Source: Ideonella sp.
Lineage (GTDB): Bacteria; Pseudomonadota; Gammaproteobacteria; Burkholderiales; Burkholderiaceae_C
Direction of reading: 5' to 3'
NCBI RefSeq assembly: GCF_016702655.1
Contig: NZ_JADJDO010000002.1
Location: 124,001 to 188,000, forward strand
DNA length: 64,000 nucleotides
Shown piece by piece: positions 35,057 through 43,793 of this stretch (its first letter is position 1; each line of letters opens with the position of its first letter). A program made the translations under genes and the position numbers. Below the pieces are notes generated by a model, which saw only the letters and a program-made list of their open reading frames with translations, searched no databases and was not told the origin of the DNA.

Positions 35057-36373
35057 TCAGGCCCTCGGCTCCGCGCGCATCGCCCGGTGCACGACCTGGA
35101 TGCCGCGCAGCGCCGCGGCGGTGGCGCTCTGCACCGAGCGGTTCACGTCGAGCGGGCTCGACGCGGCGCCGGCGGCAAACTGGCCCCCGCTCGTGCAGCC
35201 CTCGATGAAGCCGCTGCTGTCGCGCACGATGTCGTCGGGCAGTTGCACGCCGTCGGTTTCGGGCTGCATGCCGACGGCAAGGACCACCAGGTCGTGCTCG
35301 GCGGCGTAGCGGTGATAGCCCTCGGTGTCGACGCCGTGCAGCACCAGGTTGGCGTTGCCGTCGTCCTGCGCAATGCGCGCCACCTTGGACTTGACGAAGG
35401 CGACGGTCGGGTCGGCATGCACCATCGCGTTGAAGTCCTCGAGGCGGTCGATGGCGCGGATGTCGATGTAGTAGACGGTCGATTTCGCGCCCTGGTCGGC
35501 GCCCTGATCCGCGCTCTGGCCCTGGTAAGCCTCGCGCACATACTGCGTCTGCTTGAGTGTCGCCATGCAGCAGATGCGCGAGCAGTGGCGCAGGTGGTTC
35601 TCGTCGCGCGAGCCGGCGCACTGGATGAAGGCGATGTTCTTCGCCTCCTTCCCGTCCGACGGGCGCAGCAGCTTGCCGCCGGTCGGGCCCGCGGGGTCGG
35701 CCAGGCGCTCGAACTCGAGGCTCGTGACGACGTTGGCGAAGCGCCCGTAGCCATAGGGTTGGATGAGCGCAGCGTCATACGGCTTCCAGCCGGTGGCCCA
35801 GATCACGGCGCCGACGTTGAGCGTCAGCGTCTGCTCGGTCATCGACAGGTCGACGGCACCCACCTTGCACGCGTCGCGCGCCTTGTCGGCCTCGGGCGTG
35901 CCGATGATCGATGGATCGATCACGTAGCGTTGCGGATAGGCCATGCCGTGCGGCATGTAGGCCGCGGGGATCTCGTCCAGCCCGTAGTTGTACGGGTTGC
36001 GGATGCGCGCGCTGACCGCCCGCGCGCAGTCGCCGCAGCCGGTGCAGCGCTCGTTGACGTAGCGCGCTCGCTGCTTCAAGGTCACCGCGTAGTCGCCGGC
36101 GCGGCCGGCGACGGCCGTGACCTGCGTCATCGTCATCACGCGCACATTGCGGTTCGCGCGCAGGCGGCGCAGGTTGATCTCCAGCCCGCAGGTCGGGTGG
36201 CACATCTTCGGGAAGTAGCGGTACAGCAGCGCCGTGCGCCCGCCCAGCGTCGGCTCGCGCTCGACGAGGATGACCTGGCGCCCGCACTCGGCAGCCTCGA
36301 GCGCCGCCGTCATGCCGCTGATGCCGCCGCCGACGACGAGCAGCCCCGGATCGGCCGCAACCGCGGCCGTCAC
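35057..36373 (-). CDS. qmoA: QmoA, HdrA-like flavoprotein
   Basis: This 438-residue protein is the smaller HdrA-like subunit. The FAD-binding motif LLVVGGGISGMTAALEAAEC is at the N-terminus, with GRTALLYRYFPKMCHPTCGL shortly after. A CTGCGDCARAVSA cluster motif and the FIQCAGSRDENHLRHCSRIC segment follow. The start is taken as GTG at 36373, since the upstream extension lacks homology and runs into the metallophosphoesterase gene. It sits 2 bp before qmoB and 22 bp after the metallophosphoesterase. The operon is divergent from soeABC, so the two sulfite-oxidising branches share a control region. Confidence 0.94.
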   Translation of the reverse strand: MTAAVAADPGLLVVGGGISGMTAALEAAECGRQVILVEREPTLGGRTALLYRYFPKMCHPTCGLEINLRRLRANRNVRVMTMTQVTAVAGRAGDYAVTLKQRARYVNERCTGCGDCARAVSARIRNPYNYGLDEIPAAYMPHGMAYPQRYVIDPSIIGTPEADKARDACKVGAVDLSMTEQTLTLNVGAVIWATGWKPYDAALIQPYGYGRFANVVTSLEFERLADPAGPTGGKLLRPSDGKEAKNIAFIQCAGSRDENHLRHCSRICCMATLKQTQYVREAYQGQSADQGADQGAKSTVYYIDIRAIDRLEDFNAMVHADPTVAFVKSKVARIAQDDGNANLVLHGVDTEGYHRYAAEHDLVVLAVGMQPETDGVQLPDDIVRDSSGFIEGCTSGGQFAAGAASSPLDVNRSVQSATAAALRGIQVVHRAMRAEPRA

Positions 36374-36395
36374 GATCGCGCTCCAGCGCTTGCCT

Positions 36396-36902
36396 TCATG
36401 GCGTGCGCAACTCGAAGTGCATCGCTTCCAGATCGGCGAGGATCCAGCTTGCGGGCGCGCCGACACCGGCCACAGTTCCGGGATCGATCAGCCACGTGTG
36501 GCCTCCTTGGATGTTGGCCTGCTGCACGACGCTCGCGGCATGCGAATGGCCGCAGCACACGAGATCGAAGTCGCCGGTGCAGGCCAGGCCGCGCGCGTAA
36601 TGCGGAAAGTGGGTGACGAAGATGCGCCGGCCGCCGAGCGACAGCTCGGCATCGGCGCCGTGGTAGACGAGGCACCCGTCGGAGGCGCTCGCCATGCGCG
36701 CGAGCGCGACCGGATCGCCGACGTTGTTGCCGTGCACCGCGTGGACCGGGATGCCGAGCGCGAGCAGCGGCCGCAGCGTGTGGATGCCGATGACGTCGCC
36801 GCAATGGACGACGCATTGCGCGCCGTCGCGCTGGGCGGCCTGGACGGCAGCGAGGAGGGGATCGGCTCGATCATGGCTGTCGGAGACGACGCAGATCTTC
36901 AC
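36396..36902 (-). CDS. YfcE/MJ0936-type metallophosphoesterase
   Basis: This 168-residue calcineurin-like phosphoesterase begins at GTG in MKICVVSDSHDRADPL, with the metal ligands D and H of SDSHDR. Further ligands are in CVVHCGDVIG, VHAVHGNNVGDP and VCCGHSHAA, ending GTVAGVG. An ATG frame up to 37013 is rejected because it would cover the palindromic control region and has no homology. It is the first gene of the qmo operon. Family members hydrolyse phosphodiesters or nucleotides. A role with APS or AMP metabolism is tempting given the location, but there is no direct support. Confidence 0.88.
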   Translation of the reverse strand: MKICVVSDSHDRADPLLAAVQAAQRDGAQCVVHCGDVIGIHTLRPLLALGIPVHAVHGNNVGDPVALARMASASDGCLVYHGADAELSLGGRRIFVTHFPHYARGLACTGDFDLVCCGHSHAASVVQQANIQGGHTWLIDPGTVAGVGAPASWILADLEAMHFELRTP

Positions 36903-36967
36903 TATCCCGGCGGCTGGGGTTGCTGATTCACTGCCGTACTTCAACACAGGCGCGACCACGAGCGGAA

Positions 36968-37066
36968 CTACCCAATCGGGTAGCGTGGGCCGACCCATTG
37001 CGGTAGTGGACAAGCGGCCCCGCTACCCGTTCGGGTAGGTCGCGCCTGCCCGAACCGGGTATATAC
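36968..37066 (+). promoter_or_regulatory. Cluster of TACCC-N4-GGGTA palindromes and soeA promoter
   Basis: Palindromes are CTACCCAATCGGGTAG at 36968-36983, the degenerate GACCCATTGCGGTA at 36992-37005, and TACCCGTTCGGGTA at 37024-37037. A fourth weak copy ends at 37061. ATATAC at 37061-37066 lies 23 bp after the GGGTA of the third copy, the same spacing as in the dsrA promoter (ATATCC). The region separates soeA from the divergent metallophosphoesterase-qmoAB-hdrCB operon and may control both. Regulator identity is inferred, not shown. Confidence 0.65.
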
Positions 37067-37116
37067 GTCGCGCGCGGCCCCTGCGCCTAATCGCGGCTGG
37101 AGACCTCCGACCGACG

Positions 37117-40035
37117 ATGGCACAACACCCGTTGCACGACGCGACAGCCGATCCCTTCCCGGACGCGGCGCGCGAGGTTCGCAACACGACGTGCTACATG
37201 TGCGCGTGTCGCTGCGGCATCCGCGTGCATCTGCGCGACGGCGAGTTGCGCTACATCGACGGCAACCCCGAGCACCCGCTGAACAAGGGCGTGATCTGCG
37301 CCAAGGGCGCGTCAAGGATCATGAAGCAGCATTCGCCGGCGCGCTTGACCCGGCCGCTCAAGCGCAAGGCCGGCGCCGAGCGCGGCGCCGGCGAGTTCGA
37401 GCCCATCGCCTGGGAAGAGGCGTTCGCGATGCTCACCGAGCGCCTCGCACGCATCCGCGCCACCGACCCGAAGAAGTTCGCCCTCTTCACTGGGCGCGAC
37501 CAGATGCAGGCGCTGACGGGCCTGTTCGCGCGCCAGTTCGGCACCCCCAACTACGCCGCGCACGGCGGCTTCTGCTCGGTCAACATGGCCGCCGGGATGA
37601 TCTACACCATCGGCGGATCGTTCTGGGAGTTCGGCGGCCCCGATCTCGACCGCGCCAAGCTGTTCGTGATGATCGGCACCGCCGAGGACCATCACTCGAA
37701 TCCGATGAAGATCGCGCTTTCGAAGTTCAAGCGCGACGGCGGGCGCTTCATCTCGATCAATCCGGTGCGCACCGGCTATTCGGCGATCGCCGACGAGTGG
37801 GTGCCGATCCGCCCCGGCACCGACGGCGCGCTGCTGCTCGCGCTGATCCACGAGACGCTCGCCCGCGGCCTCTACGACCGCGAGTTCGTGGTCCAGTACA
37901 CGAACGGCGGCGAACTCGTCAACCTGGATGCGGCGAACGACGAGTTCGGCATGTTCGTGCGCACCGAGGTGCCCGAGGAGGAGGCCTGCTACGACCCGCA
38001 GAACAAGCTCTGGTGGGACCGGCATACCGACAAGCCCGTACTCAGCCACGCACCGGGGGCCGACCCCTTCCTGTTCGGCGAGTTCAGGCTGGCCGACGGC
38101 ACGCCGGTCAAGCCGGCGTTCCAGCTGCTGCAGGAGCGCGTCAAGGACTACACGCCCGAGTGGGCGGAGCAGATCACCGGCATCCCGGCAGCGACGATCC
38201 GGCGCCTCGCGCACGAGATGGGCATCACCGCGCGCGACCAGAGAATCGAGCTGCCGATCGCCTGGACCGACGCCTGGGGCAACGAGCACGACACCGTGAC
38301 CGGCAACCCCGTGGCCTTCCATGCGATGCGCGGCCTGGCGGCGCATTCGAACGGCTTTCACACCATCCGCGCGCTGGCGATCCTGATGTCGCTGCTCGGC
38401 ACCATCGACCGGCCGGGGGGCTTTCGGCACAAGGCGCCGTTCCCGCGCCCGATCCCGCCGTGCGCGCGCACGCCCAACGATGCGCGCGCGGTGCAGCCCG
38501 ATCGCCCGCTCGACGGCATGGCGCTCGGCTGGCCGTCGGACCCGGACGACCTGTTCGTCAACGACGACGGCAGCCCGGTGCGCATCGACAAGGCCTTCTC
38601 GTGGGAGTACCCGCTGTCGGTGCACGGGATGATGCACAACGTGATCACCAACGCCTGGCGCGGCGATCCCTACCGCATCGACACGCTGCTGATCTTCATG
38701 GCCAACATGGCGTGGAACTCGACCATGAACGTGGTCGAAGTGCGGCGCATGTTGAACGACAAGGACGAGCAGGGCGAGTACAAGATCCCGTTCATCGTCG
38801 TCGCCGATGCCTTCCACTCCGAGACCACGGCGTTCGCCGACCTGATCCTGCCCGACACCACGTATCTCGAGCGCCACGACGTGATGTCGATGCTCGACCG
38901 GCCGATCTCCGAGTTCGACGGCCCGGTCGATTCGGTGCGCATCCCGGTGCTGCCCGTGACCGGCGAGTGCAAGCCGTTCCAGGAGGTGCTGATCGAGCTC
39001 GGCTCGCGCCTGAAGCTGCCGACCTTCGTGACCAGGGACGGCCTGCGCAAGTACCGCGACTACCCCGACTTCATCGTCAACTGGGAGACCGAGCCCGGCT
39101 CGGGGATCGGATTCCTCTCCGGCTGGCGCGGCAAGGGGGGCGAGAAGTTCCTGATCGGCGAGCCCAACCCGCGCCAGTGGGAGATGTACCAGCAGCACGA
39201 CTGCCACTACCACCACGAGCTGCCGCGCAGCTTCCAGTACATGCGCAACTGGAACCAGGGCTACCTCGAGTGGTCGCGCTCGAACCGCATCACGCGCTAT
39301 GCCGAGCCGATCCTGATCCACCTCTACTCGGAGGTGCTGCAGCGCTTTCGCAGCGCCGCCGAGGGCAAGGGCATCACGAGAAAGCCCCCCGAGGCGCAGA
39401 AGGCGCGCATCGCGGCCTACTTCGACCCGCTGCCGTTCTACTACGAGCCGCTCGAGTCGCACGTCACCGACAAGCACCGCTACCCGCTCGCCGCGATCAC
39501 GCAGCGGCCGATGGCGATGTACCACGCCTGGGACTCGCAGAACGCCTGGCTGCGCCAGATTCATACCCACAACGTGCTGTTCATCAACACGCGCACGGCG
39601 CGCGCTGCGGGCGTCGCCGACAGCGACTGGGTCTGGATCGAATCGCAGTGGGGCAAGGTGCGCGCGATGGCGCGCCACTCCGAGGCCGTCGAGCCGGGAA
39701 CGGTGTGGACCTGGAACGCGATCGGCAAGGCCTCCGGCGCGTGGAACCTCGCGCCCGACGCCAACGAGTCGCGCCTCGGCTTCCTGCTCAACCCGCTGAT
39801 CTCCGAGGAACTGCCGGCCGGGCAGGGCAGCGCGAAGATCTCGAACTCGGACCCCGTCACCGGCCAGGCCGGCTGGTACGACGTGCGCGTGCGCGTGACG
39901 CGCGACGCCGACCAGCAGGCGCCGAAGAGCCAGCCGCAGTTCGAGGCCATGAAGCCCTATCCCGGCATGGCGCAGCGCCCCGGCATCCTGGCGACGCTGC
40001 GCCGCGCCGTTGCGCGCGTGGGGGCACAGCGGTGA
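37117..40035 (+). CDS. soeA: SoeA, molybdopterin catalytic subunit of cytoplasmic sulfite dehydrogenase
   Basis: This 972-residue enzyme of the DMSO reductase family oxidises sulfite to sulfate. The N-terminal [4Fe-4S] site is C26-X2-C29-X3-C33-X27-C61. Molybdopterin-guanine-dinucleotide regions follow, including FCSVNMAAGMIYTIGGSFWE and the GTAEDHHSNPMKI segment. There is no twin-arginine signal, so it faces the cytoplasm, as known for SoeABC and unlike related thiosulfate or polysulfide reductases. It is the first gene of soeABC and overlaps soeB by four bases. Aromatic lines such as NWNQGYLEWSRS match this subfamily. Confidence 0.95.
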   Translation: MAQHPLHDATADPFPDAAREVRNTTCYMCACRCGIRVHLRDGELRYIDGNPEHPLNKGVICAKGASRIMKQHSPARLTRPLKRKAGAERGAGEFEPIAWEEAFAMLTERLARIRATDPKKFALFTGRDQMQALTGLFARQFGTPNYAAHGGFCSVNMAAGMIYTIGGSFWEFGGPDLDRAKLFVMIGTAEDHHSNPMKIALSKFKRDGGRFISINPVRTGYSAIADEWVPIRPGTDGALLLALIHETLARGLYDREFVVQYTNGGELVNLDAANDEFGMFVRTEVPEEEACYDPQNKLWWDRHTDKPVLSHAPGADPFLFGEFRLADGTPVKPAFQLLQERVKDYTPEWAEQITGIPAATIRRLAHEMGITARDQRIELPIAWTDAWGNEHDTVTGNPVAFHAMRGLAAHSNGFHTIRALAILMSLLGTIDRPGGFRHKAPFPRPIPPCARTPNDARAVQPDRPLDGMALGWPSDPDDLFVNDDGSPVRIDKAFSWEYPLSVHGMMHNVITNAWRGDPYRIDTLLIFMANMAWNSTMNVVEVRRMLNDKDEQGEYKIPFIVVADAFHSETTAFADLILPDTTYLERHDVMSMLDRPISEFDGPVDSVRIPVLPVTGECKPFQEVLIELGSRLKLPTFVTRDGLRKYRDYPDFIVNWETEPGSGIGFLSGWRGKGGEKFLIGEPNPRQWEMYQQHDCHYHHELPRSFQYMRNWNQGYLEWSRSNRITRYAEPILIHLYSEVLQRFRSAAEGKGITRKPPEAQKARIAAYFDPLPFYYEPLESHVTDKHRYPLAAITQRPMAMYHAWDSQNAWLRQIHTHNVLFINTRTARAAGVADSDWVWIESQWGKVRAMARHSEAVEPGTVWTWNAIGKASGAWNLAPDANESRLGFLLNPLISEELPAGQGSAKISNSDPVTGQAGWYDVRVRVTRDADQQAPKSQPQFEAMKPYPGMAQRPGILATLRRAVARVGAQR

Positions 40036-40769
40036 GCAGCGTCCAGCTCGCGCTCGTGATCGACCTCAACGTCTGCGTCGGCTGCCATGCCTGCGTCACG
40101 AGCTGCAAGGAGTGGAACACCGGCGGCGCCGCCGGCCCGCTGGCCGATATCGACCCCTATGGCGCCGACCCGAGCGGCACCTTCTTCAACCGCGTGCAGA
40201 CCTTCGAGGTCGGCGAGTTTCCGCACACGCAGACGGTGCACTTCCCGAAGTCCTGCCTGCACTGCGAAGACCCGCCCTGCGTCCCGGTGTGCCCGACCGG
40301 CGCGTCGTACAAGCGCGAGAGCGACGGCATCGTGCTCGTCGACTACGACAAGTGCATCGGCTGCAAGTACTGCTCCTGGGCCTGCCCCTATGGCGCGCGC
40401 GAATTCGACGAGGCGCGCAAGGTGATGACGAAGTGCACGCTGTGCGTCGATCGCATCTACGACCGCAAGCTCGCGGAGCGCGACCGCCGGCCCGCCTGCG
40501 TGATGGCCTGCCCGACCTCGGCGCGCATCTTCGGCGACATCCACGACCCCGCGTCCGACGCCTCGCGCGCGATCCGCGAGAACGGCGGCTACGCGCTGAT
40601 GCCCGAGTGGGGCACCCAGCCTGCCAACCATTACCTGCCGCGGCGCACGACGCGGCTGCGCATCCACGACGACGAACTCGTTCGCGCCGACAACCCGCTG
40701 CGCGTCGAGGGCCACCCGCCCAAGCCGAGCGAGGGCGCACCGACGCTCGACGACGCAACCACCTGGTAG
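40032..40769 (+). CDS. soeB: SoeB, iron-sulfur subunit of sulfite dehydrogenase
   Basis: This 245-residue subunit starts at GTG overlapping the soeA TGA. It contains four [4Fe-4S]-type cysteine sets: CVGCHACVTSCKEWN, CLHCEDPPCVPVCPTG, CIGCKYCSWACPYG and CTLCVDRIYDRK with a later CVMACPT. It carries electrons from the molybdenum centre to the membrane anchor SoeC. The sequence from position 200 on is a flexible acidic tail. Distance to soeC is 16 bp. Everything looks intact. Confidence 0.95.
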   Translation: MSSVQLALVIDLNVCVGCHACVTSCKEWNTGGAAGPLADIDPYGADPSGTFFNRVQTFEVGEFPHTQTVHFPKSCLHCEDPPCVPVCPTGASYKRESDGIVLVDYDKCIGCKYCSWACPYGAREFDEARKVMTKCTLCVDRIYDRKLAERDRRPACVMACPTSARIFGDIHDPASDASRAIRENGGYALMPEWGTQPANHYLPRRTTRLRIHDDELVRADNPLRVEGHPPKPSEGAPTLDDATTW

Positions 40770-40785
40770 GCCTGCGAACCTCATC

Positions 40786-41766
40786 ATGAAACCGGCCGCC
40801 TCGGTGATCCTGCTCACGACGCTGATCGGCGTCGGCCAGGGCCTGTTCCTGGCGCTGTTCACGGTGCAGTGCTATGCGCTCGTGGGGCTGGTGCCGGTGC
40901 CCGACGCGCAGGCCTTCTACGCCACCGGCAGCGCGATCGCGCTCGCCTTCCTGGTGGCAGGGCTCGCGGCCTCGTTCTTCCACCTCGGGCGGCCCGAGCG
41001 CGCGTGGCGCAGCGCGGCGCAGTGGCGCACCTCGTGGCTGGCGCGCGAGGTCATCGCGCTGCCCGCATTCATGGGCATCGTGGCGCTGTACGGCCTCGCG
41101 CATGCGCTCGGCTACACGGCCGAGATCGCGCGCTGGCCGGGCGGCCTGGGTGTCGACGCGAGCTTCGTGCTCGGCGTGCTCGGCACCGTGCTTGCCTTCG
41201 CGCTCTTCGTTTGCACCGGCATGGTCTACGCCTGCATGCGCTTCCTCGCCGAGTGGCATTCGCCGCTGACGCTGGTCAATTTCACGCTGCTGGGCGGCGC
41301 GTCGGGTTTCACGGCGGCGGCAGCACTGGCGAGCCTGGCCGAGCCGGCGCTGACGCGCTTCCTCGCCGGCTGGGCGCTCGTGATCACCGCGCTCGCCGCG
41401 CTCGCGCGGGCCGCGTCGCTGTGGCGCAATGCGGGCCTGAAACCGAAGTCGACGCTGCAGTCGGCGATCGGCATCAAGCATCCGGTCATCCAGCAGAAGT
41501 CGCAGGGCTTCATGGGCAGCTCGTTCAACACGCGCGAGTTCTTCCACGGCCGCAGCGCCGCCTGGCTGCGCGGCGTGAAGGGGTTCTTCCTGCTGTTCGC
41601 GTTCGCGCTGCCGCTCGCCTGCCTGGCCGTGGGCGCGCCGGCCGCATCGGTGGCGCTGCTCCTGGCCGCGTTCGTGCTGCAGCTCGCGGGGCTGCTCGCC
41701 GAGCGCTGGTTCTTCCTCGCCCAGGCGCGCCATCCGCAGAATCTGTACTACCAGGCCATCTCATGA
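40786..41766 (+). CDS. soeC: SoeC, DmsC-like membrane anchor of sulfite dehydrogenase
   Basis: This 326-residue membrane protein belongs to the DmsC/NrfD-like anchors and has about eight hydrophobic segments, beginning at residues 5-25. Typical family features are SFFHLGRPERAWRS near residue 62 and EWHSPLTLVNF in the middle. It delivers sulfite electrons to the quinone pool. The stop overlaps an ATG for the following DUF3365 gene, although a better-spaced ATG lies 18 bp further. The next genes look like sulfite-related accessories. Confidence 0.94.
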   Translation: MKPAASVILLTTLIGVGQGLFLALFTVQCYALVGLVPVPDAQAFYATGSAIALAFLVAGLAASFFHLGRPERAWRSAAQWRTSWLAREVIALPAFMGIVALYGLAHALGYTAEIARWPGGLGVDASFVLGVLGTVLAFALFVCTGMVYACMRFLAEWHSPLTLVNFTLLGGASGFTAAAALASLAEPALTRFLAGWALVITALAALARAASLWRNAGLKPKSTLQSAIGIKHPVIQQKSQGFMGSSFNTREFFHGRSAAWLRGVKGFFLLFAFALPLACLAVGAPAASVALLLAAFVLQLAGLLAERWFFLAQARHPQNLYYQAIS

Positions 41767-41783
41767 ACTCCGGGAGCTCGAGA

Positions 41784-42380
41784 ATGAAGACACGACAAGC
41801 GACTTCGACCTGGGCGCTGGCGCGCCGCGTATTGCCGGCGTTGCTGATGGGGGTCAGCCTGGGCGCTGCGGCGCAGGGCGAAGCCTGGCAGGCCGATGCG
41901 CGCAAGGTCGCCTCCGATGTGCCGCCCAAGCTGCTCGCGATGCTGACCGCGGCGATCGACAAGGGCGGGCCCGAGGGCGCGATCGAGGTCTGCAGCGTCG
42001 AGGCGCCCAAGATGGCCAAGGCCGCCTCCGAGAAGACGGGCTGGAGCATCCGGCGCGTGAGCCTGAAGGCGCGCAACCCGAAGGCCGTTCCCGACGCCTG
42101 GGAGCTTGCCGCGCTGCAGGATTTCGACCGCCGCGCCGCGGCCGGCGAGAGCCCGGCCACGCTCGAGAAGGTCGAGCTCGTCGTCGAAGGCGGGCAGACA
42201 CTGCAGCGCTACATGCGCGCACTGCCGACGCAGCCGCTGTGTCTGCAGTGCCACGGCCCGGTCGCGAACCTGAGCCCGGCCGTCGCCGCACGGCTGGCCG
42301 CGCTCTATCCGGCCGACCAGGCGGTGGGCTACCGCGTCGGCGAGATGCGCGGCGCGATCACGCTCAAGCGGCCGCAGTAG
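41784..42380 (+). CDS. DUF3365 (Tll0287-like) exported haem protein
   Basis: This 198-residue protein has a signal peptide (ARRVLPALLMGVSLGAAAQ) and a single haem motif CLQCH near residue 151, followed by the YPADQAVGYRVGEMRGAITL ending typical of DUF3365 proteins. These are PAS-like periplasmic haem domains that may sense redox state or gas. The start is taken as ATG at 41784 after a GGGAG; an ATG overlapping the soeC stop at 41763 adds seven residues. Its place directly behind soeC suggests that it accepts or senses electrons linked to sulfite oxidation (inference). Confidence 0.85.
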   Translation: MKTRQATSTWALARRVLPALLMGVSLGAAAQGEAWQADARKVASDVPPKLLAMLTAAIDKGGPEGAIEVCSVEAPKMAKAASEKTGWSIRRVSLKARNPKAVPDAWELAALQDFDRRAAAGESPATLEKVELVVEGGQTLQRYMRALPTQPLCLQCHGPVANLSPAVAARLAALYPADQAVGYRVGEMRGAITLKRPQ

Positions 42381-42406
42381 TCAGGCCACCACCTTTGCCG
42401 CGTGCG

Positions 42407-43363
42407 ATGAACCCGACGCCACGACGCCTGCGCAGACCGCGCCTCGCGGGGGCGCTGCTGGTCCTCGCGCTGGTGCTGCCCGCGCCGGCCATGGCCGCCG
42501 GCGGCGCTGCAGCGGCCGTGGCGTGGTGGGTCTGGCCGCTGGCGCTGTTCGTGGCCTGCTTCCTGATGGGCATCGTCGCGGTACCGGCCGGCATCGGCGG
42601 CGGAACGCTGTTCGTGCCGCTGATCGGGGGCTTCTTTCCGTTCCACCTCGACTTCGTTCGCGGTGCCGGGCTGATGGTGGCGCTGGCCAGCGCCCTGGCC
42701 GCGGCGCCGATGCTGCTGCGCGGCGGCCTGGCCAGCCTGCGCCTGGCCTTGCCGCTGGCGCTGCTCGCGTCGGCGAGTTCGATCGCGGGCGCGCTGCTCG
42801 GCCTGGCGCTGCCGGTGCAGATCGTGCAGACGGCGCTCGGCCTGATCGTGCTCGGCATCGTCGCGCTGATGCTGTCGGCCCGGAAGTCCGAGTTCCCGAA
42901 GGTGGCCCGGCCCGATCGCCTGTCGGCGGCGCTGCACATGCACGGCATCTTCGTCGACGGCGCGAGCGGCCGGCAGGTCGAGTGGCAGGTCCATCGCACG
43001 CCGCTCGGGCTGGTGGTGTTCCTCGCCATCGGCGTGCTGGCCGGCATGTTCGGCATCGGCGCCGGCTGGGCCAACGTGCCGGCGCTGAACCTGTTGATGG
43101 GTGCGCCGCTCAAGGTTTCTGCCGGTACCTCGGGCCTGGTGCTGTCGCTGGTCGATTCGTCGGCGGCCTGGGTCTATGTGAACCGTGGCGCCGTGCTGCC
43201 GATGATCGCCGTGCCGTCGGTCATCGGCATGATGCTCGGGGCGCGCATCGGTGCGCGCCTGCTCGACGTGCTCAAGGGTTCGGTGATCCGCAAGCTGGTC
43301 ATCGCGCTGCTGCTGTTCGCAGGCCTGCGCGCGCTGCTCAAGGGGCTCGGACTGTGGGCCTGA
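42407..43363 (+). CDS. TauE/SafE-family anion exporter, probable sulfite exporter
   Basis: This 318-residue membrane protein has about eight or nine hydrophobic helices. It has the family motifs GIGGGTLFVPLIGG near residue 64, and GIGAGWANVPALNLLMG with SAGTSGLVLSLVDSSAAWVY in the second half. TauE/SafE members export sulfite or sulfoacetate. Placement behind soeABC strongly suggests protection from sulfite build-up. The next gene begins inside its last codons (GTG at 43354), implying coupling. Substrate cannot be proved from sequence. Confidence 0.9.
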   Translation: MNPTPRRLRRPRLAGALLVLALVLPAPAMAAGGAAAAVAWWVWPLALFVACFLMGIVAVPAGIGGGTLFVPLIGGFFPFHLDFVRGAGLMVALASALAAAPMLLRGGLASLRLALPLALLASASSIAGALLGLALPVQIVQTALGLIVLGIVALMLSARKSEFPKVARPDRLSAALHMHGIFVDGASGRQVEWQVHRTPLGLVVFLAIGVLAGMFGIGAGWANVPALNLLMGAPLKVSAGTSGLVLSLVDSSAAWVYVNRGAVLPMIAVPSVIGMMLGARIGARLLDVLKGSVIRKLVIALLLFAGLRALLKGLGLWA

Positions 43364-43791
43364 ACGAGCGCCAGCCCCCGGCCCTGCCGTTGCAGCAGCC
43401 GGCTGCGCAGTTGCGCTACGCGCTGCTGCTCGATTGGGGAACGCGCCTCGGGTTCTTCACGCTGATCGCGAGCTTCGTGATCTACCTGTTCGGCGGGCTC
43501 GCGCCGCATGTGCCGGTCGAGCAGTTGCCCGAGCTGTGGGGTCAGCCGCTGGCGATCTACCTCGAGCGCACCGGCGCGCCCACCGGCTGGGGCTGGCTGG
43601 CGCAGGTCCGCGAGGGGGACTTCGCCAATCTGGTGGGCATCGCGATGCTGGCCGGCTGTTCGCTGCCACCGCTGGCGGCGGTGATGCTGCTGTTCCTGGG
43701 CCAGCGCAACCGGCTGCTGGCGGCCATCTGCGCCGCGCAGATCGCCGTGCTGGCGCTGGCCGCGTCGGGCCTGTTGAGCGTGGGGCACTGA
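43354..43791 (+). CDS. Small membrane protein paired with the TauE-type exporter (DUF1634-like)
   Basis: This 145-residue protein has three predicted membrane helices: about residues 29-48, 87-108 and 117-137. A soluble loop between the first two contains YLERTGAPTGWGWLAQVREG. It starts at GTG at 43354, overlapping the exporter stop. Small DUF1634-type proteins are common partners of TauE/SafE exporters, and size and layout fit, but I am not certain of the family. It probably helps export or stability of the upstream transporter. Confidence 0.75.
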   Translation: MGLNERQPPALPLQQPAAQLRYALLLDWGTRLGFFTLIASFVIYLFGGLAPHVPVEQLPELWGQPLAIYLERTGAPTGWGWLAQVREGDFANLVGIAMLAGCSLPPLAAVMLLFLGQRNRLLAAICAAQIAVLALAASGLLSVGH

Positions 43792-43793
43792 GC

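Noticed and set aside
36903..37013. N-terminal extension of the metallophosphoesterase to an ATG at 37013
   Set aside because: The extension has no family similarity and overlaps the palindromic control region. The GTG at 36902 gives the canonical MKICVVSDSH start.
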